64,000 bases of DNA from an uncultured Granulosicoccus sp. (GTDB lineage: Bacteria > Pseudomonadota > Gammaproteobacteria > Granulosicoccales > Granulosicoccaceae), in contig CANLXI010000008.1 of NCBI GenBank assembly GCA_947495035.1, forward strand, positions 62,001 to 126,000. The letters are read 5' to 3'. This document shows, piece by piece, positions 1-8,956 of this stretch. Under the pieces are notes generated by a model. That model made no database searches. It worked only from the letters and a program-made list of their open reading frames with translations, and was not told where the DNA came from. A program made the position numbers and the translations under genes. How positions within the stretch are numbered: the stretch's first letter is position 1; every line of letters begins with the position of its first letter.

Positions 1-1207
1 GGTGACATTCATCTTCCGGACTCGACTCGGACGGTGTGCCAATGGCGATACCGGTGAAGGTCTGGTTGATGTGCATGGAATTGAATTGCTCGCCGTAGGT
101 ATTGAAACCCACGAAGCGCTTTTCCCTGTACAGCTCGGCAATGCGATGGGTTGTCTGGCGATGCCGGGCATCGAGCTTTCGGTAAATGCAGTCGAATCCG
201 ACAATGAGATCGATGGGGCCGATTTCCTGTTCCAGTGCGTCGATGGCCTGTCGGGAGGACTCAACCATGCCTTCGGATCGAGCAACGGTCATCACCAGGC
301 CGTTGTCGATGGCGCAGAAGAACGTCAATGACATGTCTTCATTGAGTTGCTGGATCGAGCGGCTGTAGTGTTCTCCCCCAAATCGAACGATGACGGAGTA
401 AGAGGCAAAGCTACCTGAATCCAGTTCCTCGGGGCTCATGCCGATGGCGTTGGCATAGGCCACTGCGGCCGGCTCGGCATTGAATTCGCTGACCCGTCGC
501 AGATCCGGATCAGCCTCGGTGACTACCAGCTTGTGTTCGGTGGGCGCGAAGTTGTTGTTGGTGAACAGCTTGAAGGGCAGCTGGCAATCGATCAACGTCA
601 GAATGGCAGCGCCGGACATTACCTGGTCATTGCTGATCTGCCAGGTTTTTTCGAACAAGAGGTCATCACCGGCGGAACCGCCTATCAATGGTATGCCGTC
701 GAGTCCTCGATCGATGGCGACAGTGACGGTTTCTTCCGAATACGACAAGCCATCGATGAGCAACAGGGCGAATTGCGTGTGAGTCTCGTCAGGGTGGGGC
801 AGGGTGTCGAGAAATCGTTTTCTGTGTTCTGCAGTGATTCCCGCGATATTCTCCATGCCGAGGCTGGCTGCATCCTGCATCACGACGGACTGTGCATTGA
901 ACCAGCGGGCGGGAAGCAGGACGGCGATGAATCCCTGTTCCTGCATGCCATCGGGTGTGACTTCTCCACTGGTAGAGCATCCGCAGAAAGTCAGCGTCGG
1001 ACTGCGCTGGCGCAGCCCCGTGACCAGTTGTTCAGGCGCATGCCGACTGGCAGAGAACCAGATGATGGCAATCGCAATATCCTGCTTGTCGGCAATATCA
1101 CCAATACGGCTGCACAATTGATCCGTATTGGCCGTTTCGCTCCACAACACCTGTATTCCGCTGGTATAGCAGTTAACGGACACAGGGTCGGTTGCGGATG
1201 TATTCAT
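1..1207 (-). CDS. FIST domain-containing protein, C-terminal end cut by window edge
   Basis: The reverse strand is open from an ATG at 1207 to the left edge (402 codons, no stop). The N-terminal half has FIST_N character (GCSTSGEVTPDG followed by a hydrophobic strand; later LIGGSAGDDL). The C-terminal part has FIST_C character (VGFDCIYR, then VGFNTYGEQFN and a HINQTFTGIAIG strand). FIST domains are predicted small-ligand sensory modules often coupled to chemotaxis, histidine kinase or diguanylate cyclase outputs. FIST_C seems nearly complete at the edge, so the protein either ends soon or continues into an output domain beyond the window. It lies downstream of, and in the same direction as, the DAHP synthase gene with 58 bp between them, so it may be co-transcribed. 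No signal peptide is seen, so a cytoplasmic location is likely. Confidence 0.75.
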   Translation of the reverse strand, partial: MNTSATDPVSVNCYTSGIQVLWSETANTDQLCSRIGDIADKQDIAIAIIWFSASRHAPEQLVTGLRQRSPTLTFCGCSTSGEVTPDGMQEQGFIAVLLPARWFNAQSVVMQDAASLGMENIAGITAEHRKRFLDTLPHPDETHTQFALLLIDGLSYSEETVTVAIDRGLDGIPLIGGSAGDDLLFEKTWQISNDQVMSGAAILTLIDCQLPFKLFTNNNFAPTEHKLVVTEADPDLRRVSEFNAEPAAVAYANAIGMSPEELDSGSFASYSVIVRFGGEHYSRSIQQLNEDMSLTFFCAIDNGLVMTVARSEGMVESSRQAIDALEQEIGPIDLIVGFDCIYRKLDARHRQTTHRIAELYREKRFVGFNTYGEQFNSMHINQTFTGIAIGTPSESSPEDECH

Positions 1208-1241
1208 GAGTGACACGGGGCCGGCCCGATTGCACGTAACA

Positions 1242-1258
1242 GACACACAGAGTGTGTC
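1242..1258 (-). terminator. Short stem-loop after the DAHP synthase gene
   Basis: A 7-bp perfect stem (GACACAC / GTGTGTC) with a 3-nt loop sits 8 bp after the aroG-type stop codon. No U-run follows on the reverse strand, so it may be a weak or Rho-assisted terminator, or only an mRNA-end hairpin. Confidence 0.3.
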
Positions 1259-1265
1259 ACAGAGT

Positions 1266-2339
1266 TCAGGTCGAGGTGAAGGGCTTGCCGAAAATTGCCT
1301 GCTGCATGGCTGATGCGAGCATTGACAGTGTCTCGTCGGTATCCTGCCATCCCATGCAGGCATCGGTGATGCTTTGCCCATAGGTCAGTTCTGCCGGAGG
1401 TGCCATGCTCTGCTTGCCTTCCACCAGATGGCTTTCGATCATGAGACCGGCAATCAGCGATGACTCGGCGGGCAGGCGAGCGGCGATATCGGCGGCTACC
1501 AGACGCTGGCGTTTGTGATCCTTGAGGCTGTTGCCATGGCTGCAATCGATCATGATGCGCGGGGAAATGCCCCGCTGTTGCTGGCTGTCGCTGGCTGCCT
1601 TGACGCTGGCCGTGTCGAAATTCGGGGTCTTGCCGCCACGCAGAATCAGGTGAGCGTCCTCATTGCCACGAGTTCTGAACAAGGCGATGCGGCCTTCGCT
1701 GGTGGGGCTGAGAAAGGCATGGGGGTGGCTGGCTGCCTGGATGGCATCGATGGCAATTCCGACATCGCCACTGGTGGCGTTCTTGAAGCCCACGGGGCAG
1801 GACAGTCCGGAGGCAATTTCCCGGTGGACCTGACTTTCGGTGGTGCGTGCGCCGATGGCGCCCCAACTGACCGTATCGGCATAGTACTGCCCGGTGGCGG
1901 CATCGAGAAATTCGCAGCCGGCGGGCATGCCGATGGCCGCCAGGTCCAGCAGCAGCTTGCGCGCCTTGTACAGACCTTCGTCGATCTGGAAGCTGTTGTC
2001 CATGTTCGGATCATTGATCAGTCCCTTCCAGCCGATGATGGTGCGGGGCTTTTCGAAATATACCCGCATGACGATCTCCAGCGAGTCCCTGTAACGTTCG
2101 CGCAGTTCATTCAACTGGCCGGCGTAATCCATGGCCGCAACCGGATCATGGATGGAGCAGGGGCCGATGACGACCAGCAGGCGTGGATCACGACCGTGGA
2201 TGATGTCGGCTATGCGCTGCCGGGTGGCAGTTATGGCAAGAGCCTGCTCATCGGGCAGAGGCAAGTCGGCGGAGAGTTCGGCCGGGCTCTGCATGGCGAC
2301 AATCGATTCGATGCGAATGTCGGAAGTGGCATTGTTCAT
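1266..2339 (-). CDS. 3-deoxy-7-phosphoheptulonate synthase (class I DAHP synthase, AroG/F/H family)
   Basis: This enzyme condenses phosphoenolpyruvate and erythrose 4-phosphate to DAHP, the first step of the shikimate pathway, in the cytoplasm. The 357-residue length is right for the type I-alpha family. The metal and substrate motif GPCSIHDP lies at residues 59-66, followed by VMRVYFEKPRT (about 90-100), GWKGLINDP, GARTTESQVHRE, the LRGGKTPNF segment and DCSHGNSLKDH. The N-terminal stretch of about 50 residues corresponds to the allosteric extension of the AroG/F/H isozymes. Which aromatic amino acid inhibits it cannot be judged safely by eye, so no isozyme symbol is given. It stands alone between the sugar transporter operon and the FIST gene; no other aro gene is adjacent. 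Confidence 0.93.
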   Translation of the reverse strand: MNNATSDIRIESIVAMQSPAELSADLPLPDEQALAITATRQRIADIIHGRDPRLLVVIGPCSIHDPVAAMDYAGQLNELRERYRDSLEIVMRVYFEKPRTIIGWKGLINDPNMDNSFQIDEGLYKARKLLLDLAAIGMPAGCEFLDAATGQYYADTVSWGAIGARTTESQVHREIASGLSCPVGFKNATSGDVGIAIDAIQAASHPHAFLSPTSEGRIALFRTRGNEDAHLILRGGKTPNFDTASVKAASDSQQQRGISPRIMIDCSHGNSLKDHKRQRLVAADIAARLPAESSLIAGLMIESHLVEGKQSMAPPAELTYGQSITDACMGWQDTDETLSMLASAMQQAIFGKPFTST

Positions 2340-2417
2340 GGCGTGGTATCAGGATTGGACTGTGGCGCGACATTGAAGGCGTGCCGCACGAATCGGCCAT
2401 GATAACGCAGGAGAGTT

Positions 2418-2443
2418 GCCGGACGGACAAGACGCCGTCCGGC
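2418..2443 (-). terminator. Hairpin after the galactoside transporter operon
   Basis: A 9-bp perfect GC-rich stem (GCCGGACGG / CCGTCCGGC) with an 8-nt loop begins 10 bp beyond the last permease stop codon and before the DAHP synthase start. There is no U-tract on the transcribed strand, so it is called terminator-like only. Confidence 0.45.
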
Positions 2444-2452
2444 GGATCGAAC

Positions 2453-3304
2453 TCAGCCCTTGGTGGCACCCAGAGTGAGGCCGGCGATGAAGTGCTTCTG
2501 CATGGCAAAGAACATCAGCACCGGTGGGATGGCTGCCAGCAGGGACGCGGCGGATACCAGTTGCCATTGGCTGACGAACTGGCCGTTGAGTGCACGAACA
2601 CCGGCTGTGATGGGCAGTGCATGATCACCCTGAATCAACACGGTGGCCCAGAAGAAGTCATTCCAGATGAAGGTGAAGATCAGCACGGACAGTGCGGCAA
2701 TGGCAGGCTTGACCAGTGGCAGTACCAGATACCAGAAGATCTTGAATTCACCGACGCCGTCGATACGGGCGGACTCGATCAGTTCATAGGGCAGGGCCTT
2801 GATGAAATTGCGCATGAACAGCGTACAGAATCCGAGCTGGAAGGCCGAGTGGAACAGCACTAGGCCCTTCACCGTATCGTAGAGGCCGGTGTTCACGGAC
2901 AGGTCGCGAACCGGCACCATCAGAATCTGGAAAGGCACGAAGTTACCGGCCACGAACACGAAGAACAGCGGCACGGCCCACTTGAAGCGATACACGGACA
3001 GGGCATAGCCGGTCAGACAGGACAGACCGACGGCCAGGATGACCGTGGGAATGGTGATTCGTACCGAGTTCCACAGGTACATGCCGGCCTTGGATTGCTG
3101 GAAGACTGCCGCGTAGTTCTCGATCAGCAGGAAATCCGACGGCATACCGAAGATATTGCCCTGGTTGATGTCGATGGCCGGCCGGATGGAGGTCAGAAAG
3201 ATCGCCAGCAGCGGCAGCAGCCAGATGAACAGCGCGATCGGCAGGATGATCTGGTAGCCGGTACGCACACCGGCGGATGAGTTTTCTATCGGTTTTGGAA
3301 ACAT
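2453..3304 (-). CDS. Carbohydrate ABC transporter permease (MalG type)
   Basis: This is the second inner-membrane subunit of a CUT1 sugar importer. The 283-residue protein has about six hydrophobic segments (for example 19-39, a pair near 80-130, a final one near 255-270). It also has the cytoplasmic EAA loop (ELIESARIDGVGEFKIFWY, roughly 175-193) that docks on the ATPase. It is the last gene of the operon, 6 bp after the MalF-type permease stop, and follows the solute-binding protein. The neighbouring alpha- and beta-galactosidases suggest a galactoside substrate (melibiose, raffinose or lactose class); that assignment is inference from context. Confidence 0.9.
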   Translation of the reverse strand: MFPKPIENSSAGVRTGYQIILPIALFIWLLPLLAIFLTSIRPAIDINQGNIFGMPSDFLLIENYAAVFQQSKAGMYLWNSVRITIPTVILAVGLSCLTGYALSVYRFKWAVPLFFVFVAGNFVPFQILMVPVRDLSVNTGLYDTVKGLVLFHSAFQLGFCTLFMRNFIKALPYELIESARIDGVGEFKIFWYLVLPLVKPAIAALSVLIFTFIWNDFFWATVLIQGDHALPITAGVRALNGQFVSQWQLVSAASLLAAIPPVLMFFAMQKHFIAGLTLGATKG

Positions 3305-3310
3305 GAGCGA

Positions 3311-4243
3311 TTACCCTTTCTCGTCCTGATACATGCGCCAGAGGAAGAAGCTGATGTACACCAGCATGATGAGGAACAGAACCGTGGCGATGGCTGAGCC
3401 ATAGCCGTAGCGGAAGCCGTATTCCGACAGCGCGGTTTCGAACATGTAGTAGGCCAGAACATTGGAGGAGCCATAGGGGCCGCCCTGCGTCATGATGGCG
3501 ATCAGGTCGAAGGAGCGCAGGGCACCGATGACCGTTACCACCACGGCGATGAAAGTGGCCGGTTTCAGCTGCGGCAGAATGATGTACCAGAGCATCTTCC
3601 AGCCCTTGGCATTATCCAGCCTGCCGGCTTCTACCTGATCGGGAGACACATTGTTGAGGCCGGTGAGATAGAGAATCATGCAGTAGGCAATCTGTGGCCA
3701 CAGACCTGCCAGGATGATACCGAAGGTCACCAGGTCCTCATCGGCAAGAATGGCCGGAGGCGTGGCACCGAAGAAGTTCCAGACAATGCCGACGATGCCG
3801 AAATCGGGGTTGTAGAACCAGGTGAAGATCAGACCCACGACCACCTGCGAGATGACGAAGGGAAAGAAGAACAGGGATTTGTAGATGCGTATGCCGGTAA
3901 CGGTCTGATTCAGGAACAGGGCGATGCCCAATCCGGCGGGTACCGCCAGCATGTACAACACCAGCCACCAGACATTGTTGACCAGCGAGGTGTAGAAGCG
4001 ATCGTCATCCATCAGTTCGACATAGTTGCCCATGCCCACCCATTCCTTGGGCCCGAGACCATCCCAGGCATAGAAGGATATCCAGATGGACTCGAAGATG
4101 GGCGCTATGACATAGATGAAAAAGAAGATCAGTCCGGGGGCCAGAAACAGCCACGGGGCCATCTTGATGCGGTTCTTGTGCAGCCAGCTTCGTTTGGCGG
4201 GTGGCGTATCGAGCGTAGCGGCATTCCCGTTATTGCTTGCCAT
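3311..4243 (-). CDS. Carbohydrate ABC transporter permease (MalF type)
   Basis: First membrane subunit of the CUT1 importer, 310 residues. A long charged N-terminus precedes the first membrane span (PWLFLAPGLIFFFIYVIAPI, about 29-48). Five more hydrophobic segments follow, and the EAA loop (QVEAGRLDNAKGWKMLWYI, about 204-222) contacts the ATPase. It lies 140 bp downstream of the solute-binding protein gene, a gap that holds a strong stem-loop, and 6 bp upstream of the MalG-type permease. It should form a heterodimer with that partner and use the ATPase encoded at 13460-14572. Confidence 0.9.
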   Translation of the reverse strand: MASNNGNAATLDTPPAKRSWLHKNRIKMAPWLFLAPGLIFFFIYVIAPIFESIWISFYAWDGLGPKEWVGMGNYVELMDDDRFYTSLVNNVWWLVLYMLAVPAGLGIALFLNQTVTGIRIYKSLFFFPFVISQVVVGLIFTWFYNPDFGIVGIVWNFFGATPPAILADEDLVTFGIILAGLWPQIAYCMILYLTGLNNVSPDQVEAGRLDNAKGWKMLWYIILPQLKPATFIAVVVTVIGALRSFDLIAIMTQGGPYGSSNVLAYYMFETALSEYGFRYGYGSAIATVLFLIMLVYISFFLWRMYQDEKG

Positions 4244-4351
4244 GAACAGTTTTCCTCAATGCGGTGACGTGGCCCTGGCTAGATCTTGCAGTGCTGGTTC
4301 AGGGTTGTAGTGAGCCACCTCCTGTGGCCCACCGGATCGGCACGACGTGGA

Positions 4352-4375
4352 TCGGCACCTGCTGTCAGGTGCCGA
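4352..4375 (-). promoter_or_regulatory. Intercistronic stem-loop between binding-protein and permease genes
   Basis: A perfect 10-bp stem (TCGGCACCTG / CAGGTGCCGA) with a 4-nt loop lies 8 bp after the binding-protein stop codon, inside the operon. By analogy with malE-malF it could protect the upstream message and lower permease expression. No U-run is present. A short GGATCGGCAC duplication sits just upstream (4334-4343 and 4349-4358). Confidence 0.5.
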
Positions 4376-4383
4376 CGTCGCGA

Positions 4384-5619
4384 CTACTTGTAGACGCGAG
4401 CCTGAATCTTGTCCAGACGCTTGAGGATGTCGTCCAGGCGCTCAGGCTTGATCATGAACTCCTGAAAGCCTTCCATGCCGGCCTTGGCCATTTCCGCCGG
4501 TGCATCCCGGTCGAAGAACTGTGCCAGACCGCTGGCAGAACTCAGAGTCTCGAAACCCTTCTGCAGGAACTTGTCGTCTCCAACCGAAGAGTTCTTGTTG
4601 ATGGGCAGCTGACCGATGGTCGCGTTCCATTCAGTCTGGATGTCCGGTTGGGCGATGAATGCCAGGAACTTGCGCGCATCTTCCTTGTTCTTGGCGTTGG
4701 CCGGAATGAAGAAGGCATCGGTAGGCGCTTCTTCGGCACGAGCGACGCCGGGAGTGATTTCGGGGAAGGGGAAGTAGTCGATCTGGTCGTTGGTCAGACC
4801 ACCATCGCGCATGGACTCGACGGCAAAGTTGCCCATGACATACATGGCGGCTTCACCCTTGATGAAGGCAGCCATTGCATCCTGCCAGCTCATGGTGGCA
4901 TGGTTGTCGATGAAGTAACCGGGCTCGACCAGTTCCTTCCACTTTTCGAATACCGCCACGATGCGTGGATCGGTGTACTTGATCTTGCCGGCTGTCAGGT
5001 CGTTATGCACATCGTAGCCATTGGTGCGCAGGTTCAGGTAGTCGAAGACACCGGCAGCTGGCCACAGGTTCTTGGTGCCGATGGTGATGGGCGTGATGCC
5101 GGCTTCCTTGAGCTTGGCTGAGGCTGCCAGCAGTTCTTCCCAATTTCTGGGTGGTTCGATACCGTGCTCGGCGAAGATATCCGAGCGGTAGTACATGCCC
5201 CACTGGTAGTAGGTGTACGGAACCCCCCATTGCTTGCCATCGATGGTCATGGCGGATTTGGTGGAGGCCAGACTGTCGCTGAAGCCTTCCGCTTCCCAGA
5301 CATCGGAGACGTCTTCGAACTGACCGGCGTTGACGAAAGGTGCCATGCGGTTTCCGGGATACCAGGATGTCACATCCGGTGCTTCTGCACTCAGGAAGTT
5401 GCGAATGGCTGTCTTGTGAGCTTCGCGGTCGTTGATGCTGACGGTGACATTGATGTCGGGGTTGGCAGCCTTGAACTTCTCGACAGCGGCTTCAAAGCCG
5501 GCCTTGGGTGCCGGGTTCAGGTCATCGAAGATGATGGACAGGTCTCCGGCCATTGCCGGTGCGCCAAGGACACTGGTGATGGCCAGTGCAGCGGCGGTCT
5601 TGCTGATGGTTTTGAACAT
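4384..5619 (-). CDS. Sugar ABC transporter periplasmic binding protein (family 1)
   Basis: Extracellular solute-binding protein of the CUT1 importer, 411 residues from the chosen start. The frame is open upstream to 5667, but the ATG at 5619 gives a normal Sec signal peptide (MFKTISKTAAALAITSVLG, cleavage after APAMA at 24) and is preceded by a purine-rich stretch with AAGGA. The mature protein begins GDLSIIFDDLNP and has typical family features: TSWYPGNRM, GVPYTYYQWGMYYRSDIF, a helical second lobe, and TDAFFIPANAKNKEDARKFL near 295-315. It should capture the galactoside for the two downstream permeases. The gap to the upstream GH42 gene is about 200 bp, so it may also have its own promoter. 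Confidence 0.9.
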   Translation of the reverse strand: MFKTISKTAAALAITSVLGAPAMAGDLSIIFDDLNPAPKAGFEAAVEKFKAANPDINVTVSINDREAHKTAIRNFLSAEAPDVTSWYPGNRMAPFVNAGQFEDVSDVWEAEGFSDSLASTKSAMTIDGKQWGVPYTYYQWGMYYRSDIFAEHGIEPPRNWEELLAASAKLKEAGITPITIGTKNLWPAAGVFDYLNLRTNGYDVHNDLTAGKIKYTDPRIVAVFEKWKELVEPGYFIDNHATMSWQDAMAAFIKGEAAMYVMGNFAVESMRDGGLTNDQIDYFPFPEITPGVARAEEAPTDAFFIPANAKNKEDARKFLAFIAQPDIQTEWNATIGQLPINKNSSVGDDKFLQKGFETLSSASGLAQFFDRDAPAEMAKAGMEGFQEFMIKPERLDDILKRLDKIQARVYK

Positions 5620-5778
5620 GAGCTTTCTCTTTCCTTCTCCAGAAATGGTTACGGTTATGGCAGTCATGATTTGACGGGCAACTGCCGTTACCCGGGACCC
5701 CGGGGGATCAAGTCGATGTGCCGGTACTGACGACCAGCATCATCGGAAACGAACAACGGTACAACTCTGCAACTCAGG

Positions 5779-5801
5779 CCCGTTGCCCTGACGACAACGG
5801 G
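5779..5801 (-). terminator. Stem-loop between GH42 gene and binding-protein gene
   Basis: A 7-bp stem (CCCGTTG / CAACGGG) with a 9-nt loop sits 16 bp past the GH42 stop codon. On the reverse strand the A/T tract lies before the stem, not after it. It is therefore a poor intrinsic terminator and more likely an intercistronic processing or attenuation hairpin. Confidence 0.3.
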
Positions 5802-5816
5802 GTAGAAAAAATCGAT

Positions 5817-7913
5817 TCATTCGGCCACCCAGACAGCGACCTGCGCCTGTTCCAGTGTGCGTGACCCTATCAGAAGTGGTGTGTCGTGGTGAAAATCCAG
5901 CAGGCTGCCCAGTTCCTTGTCCAGCTCAACCGGCCGGGCACCGAAATTGAACGCCACGCGATAGGGACCGATACGCTGTGTACGCAACCAGGGGCCGAGA
6001 TCGCGTCCGGCGATGCCGGCCTCCTCGAGCAGTTCACCGAGCAAGGAGAGCAACGAGTTGTTGTCCGGTATCGCATTGATGTAATGCACACCTTGTTGCT
6101 CGTAATGAAATCCCCACTGGTCGTCGAAATGCATGCGTGGTTCCACCGGGCTCTTCACCTCTTCCCGCCATTGCGAGCAGCGACGATTCCTGCCCGTGCT
6201 GCCAGTGGCTGACAGCAGCTCGTTGGTCGGCAGGGATTCGCTGCGAATGATCTGCACGGGCAGCAATTGCTCGAAATGGCCCGGTGGCAGACTGTCGGGA
6301 ATCCGGTACTCACTGGAGCGGCTGCCCGTGCCCGGAAACAGGACAATGACACTTTGCTGTTGCTGGTGGGCGGCTTTCAGTCGGGACACCAGGTCGGGAT
6401 CGTCTTCCGTACTGCTGCAGACCAGCACCAGACGATAGTTGTCCAGGGGGGCTGTCGGCGCGATGATATCGACGTTGGCGCCCCACTGCCGACAGGCGCT
6501 GTGGACTCGCTGACAGAAGCCCAGAGGGCTGTAGGTGCTGCCGCCGGGTAACTGGATATCCTGAATGGCATTTCCGGCATAACTGAAGATGATGGCAATG
6601 TCCGAGTGAACGGGCAGGGCGCCGAGCAATCTGTCGATCGTCTCGTTCGGTGCCTGCTGTGCAGGTTCGGCCGTTGACGGCTCATCAAGACTGGCATCCC
6701 CTGGCGCTTCGCGCCGGAGTTCCTCGACAGAGAACGAGGCAAGGTCTGCCAGCTCCCGATTCAGATCTGCCAATTCAGTGGCTGCCACATCCGCATCGCC
6801 ATTGGACAGTAACAGACCGGTATGGGTCTGTTCCTGGGCGAAGGGGGCCTGGCGCCAGCGGAAGTAGCTCATCAGTTCGGCACCGTGGGCGAATGCCTCC
6901 CAACCCCAGAGCCGAACCATGCCGGCCAGAGGGGCAGGGTTGTAGGGGGCCCAGTTGACGGGGCCGGGCTGCTGCTCCATGACCCACCAGCGCCCGTTGC
7001 AACAGCCGCGATACAAGTCGTGATGAAAGGCGGAGCCATCCGGGTGGCCGGTGCGCAGATAGCGTTCCTGGTCCGTGGCATCGCCATTGTCTCGAGTCAG
7101 GAAGCCCAGCGGATAGTTGTCCCAGGTTGCCACATCCAGATCTCTGGAGACTTCATGATGATCGAACTCCACGAAGTTGCCCATGAAATTGTGCACGACA
7201 TCCCGTCCGGGAGAGTGTTCGCGGATGATGTCGCACTGCGCCCGATTGAAGCGGGCTATCTGATTGGACGAGAACCGCCAGAAGGCCAGTTGATGCGAGG
7301 GGTTGCTTTCGGTCACATTGCCCACGGGCAGACCGATCTGCTCGAAGTTGTCGTATTCCATGCTCCAGAACACATTGCCCCAGGCATCGTTGAGTAAATC
7401 GATAGTGCCGTAACGTGCTTCACACCAGCGCTGAAAGGCAGCCAGTGCATGCCCGGAGTAGCTGATACTGGTGCTGTGGCAACCGTATTCATTGTCGGTT
7501 TGCCAGGCAATGATTGCCGGATGCTGACCAAAGCGGCGAGCAAGAATCTCGACAATGCGACGGCACTCGGCCAGATAGGCTTCATGCGAAAAGCAGTAGT
7601 GCCGGCGTGACCCGAAATCCCGTATGCGACCATCCGCGTCCACGGCCAGCATGTCCGGGTGCTTGTCGAGCATCCAGCGAGGTGGCGTGGCGGTAGGTGT
7701 TCCCAGTACGACGGACAGGCCGGCAGCATGCAAGGTATCGATGGCGCGCTGCAGCCAGTCCAGGTGCAGGGTTCCGTCGCGGGTTTCCAGGCGGCTCCAG
7801 GCAAATTCCCCGATTCTGACCACACTCAGGCCGAGTTCGCGCATCTGTGCCGCGTCTTGAGCCCATCGCTCTTCCGGCCAGTGCTCGGGGTAATAGCAGA
7901 CGCCTGTTTTCAT
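5817..7913 (-). CDS. Beta-galactosidase, glycoside hydrolase family 42
   Basis: Hydrolyses terminal beta-galactosides, probably in the cytoplasm because no signal peptide is present. The protein has 698 residues. The start at 7913 was chosen over 7922 because it yields the family-typical MKTGVCYYPEHWPEERW and an ATGA overlap with galT. The acid/base Glu lies in WQTDNEYGCH (E142) and the nucleophile Glu in WWVMEQQPGPVNW (E313). A beta-galactosidase trimerisation-like region and C-terminal beta domain follow. The product galactose would feed galK and galT immediately upstream in the same operon. The region from about 400 to 430 is unusually rich in Glu, Pro and Ala, perhaps a surface insertion. 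Confidence 0.93.
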   Translation of the reverse strand: MKTGVCYYPEHWPEERWAQDAAQMRELGLSVVRIGEFAWSRLETRDGTLHLDWLQRAIDTLHAAGLSVVLGTPTATPPRWMLDKHPDMLAVDADGRIRDFGSRRHYCFSHEAYLAECRRIVEILARRFGQHPAIIAWQTDNEYGCHSTSISYSGHALAAFQRWCEARYGTIDLLNDAWGNVFWSMEYDNFEQIGLPVGNVTESNPSHQLAFWRFSSNQIARFNRAQCDIIREHSPGRDVVHNFMGNFVEFDHHEVSRDLDVATWDNYPLGFLTRDNGDATDQERYLRTGHPDGSAFHHDLYRGCCNGRWWVMEQQPGPVNWAPYNPAPLAGMVRLWGWEAFAHGAELMSYFRWRQAPFAQEQTHTGLLLSNGDADVAATELADLNRELADLASFSVEELRREAPGDASLDEPSTAEPAQQAPNETIDRLLGALPVHSDIAIIFSYAGNAIQDIQLPGGSTYSPLGFCQRVHSACRQWGANVDIIAPTAPLDNYRLVLVCSSTEDDPDLVSRLKAAHQQQQSVIVLFPGTGSRSSEYRIPDSLPPGHFEQLLPVQIIRSESLPTNELLSATGSTGRNRRCSQWREEVKSPVEPRMHFDDQWGFHYEQQGVHYINAIPDNNSLLSLLGELLEEAGIAGRDLGPWLRTQRIGPYRVAFNFGARPVELDKELGSLLDFHHDTPLLIGSRTLEQAQVAVWVAE

Positions 7914-8956
7914 GACTGCCATGTATCCGTGTCGATCTGCCGCAGTTGTTGTGCTGCCTGTTCGGGCTGCACCGGATTGACGATATTGTTGGAACCGGAT
8001 TCGAAGCCTGCGAGGAATTTCAGCTTTTCAGGATCGCGCAGTGGTGGCTGGAATGCCAGGTGGAAACACCAGTGCAGATTGTCCGCCTGATGGGCGGTAT
8101 CGCAAGGTGCATTGTGCAGCAGGGTGATATTGGGCGCCGAGCGCCGGAACAGCAGATCGTAGCGTCTGACCTGGCGCTGATAGACATCGGCCAGTTCATC
8201 CAGCTCCGCATCGCTCATGTCGGCCACGGAACTGACGTGTCGATGCGGCACGATCCAGGTCTCATAGGCAAAGCGTGCGGCGAATGGCACGATCACGGAG
8301 AACAGGGCATTTTTCTCGACCATCAGTTCGGACTGGGTGTGCGGGTCCTGCAGCAGATTCTGCAGTAGGGACTCGCCGGCATGCTCGCGAGCATGCGCGG
8401 CCTGGGCGTCACGCATGCGGCTGGCCGTGTCGGTCACGAATGCGGTGGCGTAGATCTGGCCATGGGGGTGCAGATTGGACACACCGATTTCCACGCCCTT
8501 GTTCTCGAAGATCAGTACGTTCTCGATGCCCTTGCGGGCACTGAGGCTGCGATACTCCGATTGCCACAATCGTGCAACCGCACGCATCTCGGCCTGAGTG
8601 ATGCTGGCGAGCGTCGCATCGTGTCGTTCCGACCAGCACAGGACTCGACATTCGCCATGCGCCGGAGCGGTTCTGTGCAGCTCGTTTTCGTTCGTCGAGG
8701 ACGCTTCGGCAGGGGCATCGAATGACAGGGACGGAAAGTCGTTGTCAAAGGCATAGGCTCCCTGATAGTCAGGATTGACCTGGCCATTGGCGCGGGTGAC
8801 TCGCGGACACAGATAGCAGTCAGGATCGTGAACGGCTGCTGTCTGCTGGCTGCTTGTTGCCATGGCACCCGACCAGGGGCGTGCTGCAGAGCGGGCGGAG
8901 ATCAGAACCCATTGCATCAGCAGTGGGTGCCAGCGTCGTTGCCAGTTTCCACTCAT
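7910..8956 (-). CDS. galT: Galactose-1-phosphate uridylyltransferase
   Basis: Leloir pathway enzyme that exchanges galactose 1-phosphate and UDP-glucose for glucose 1-phosphate and UDP-galactose. It has 348 residues, the family's usual length. The active-site His-Pro-His-Gln is at 163-166 (NLHPHGQIYA). A metal-binding CYLC pair sits at 48-51, and the C-terminal half has the substrate segment FHLAFQPPLRD. It overlaps galK by 4 bp (ATGA) and the GH42 gene by 4 bp, so translation of galK, galT and GH42 looks coupled. No galE (UDP-galactose epimerase) is in the window; the cell needs one elsewhere for the cycle to close. Confidence 0.95.
   Translation of the reverse strand: MSGNWQRRWHPLLMQWVLISARSAARPWSGAMATSSQQTAAVHDPDCYLCPRVTRANGQVNPDYQGAYAFDNDFPSLSFDAPAEASSTNENELHRTAPAHGECRVLCWSERHDATLASITQAEMRAVARLWQSEYRSLSARKGIENVLIFENKGVEIGVSNLHPHGQIYATAFVTDTASRMRDAQAAHAREHAGESLLQNLLQDPHTQSELMVEKNALFSVIVPFAARFAYETWIVPHRHVSSVADMSDAELDELADVYQRQVRRYDLLFRRSAPNITLLHNAPCDTAHQADNLHWCFHLAFQPPLRDPEKLKFLAGFESGSNNIVNPVQPEQAAQQLRQIDTDTWQS

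Noticed and set aside
533..1213. Rightward frames over the first 1.2 kb
   Set aside because: The reverse strand gives a continuous FIST protein, so the rightward frames are shadows.
1515..2402. 295-codon rightward frame across the DAHP synthase gene
   Set aside because: Gly/Ala-rich shadow of a clearly conserved gene on the other strand.
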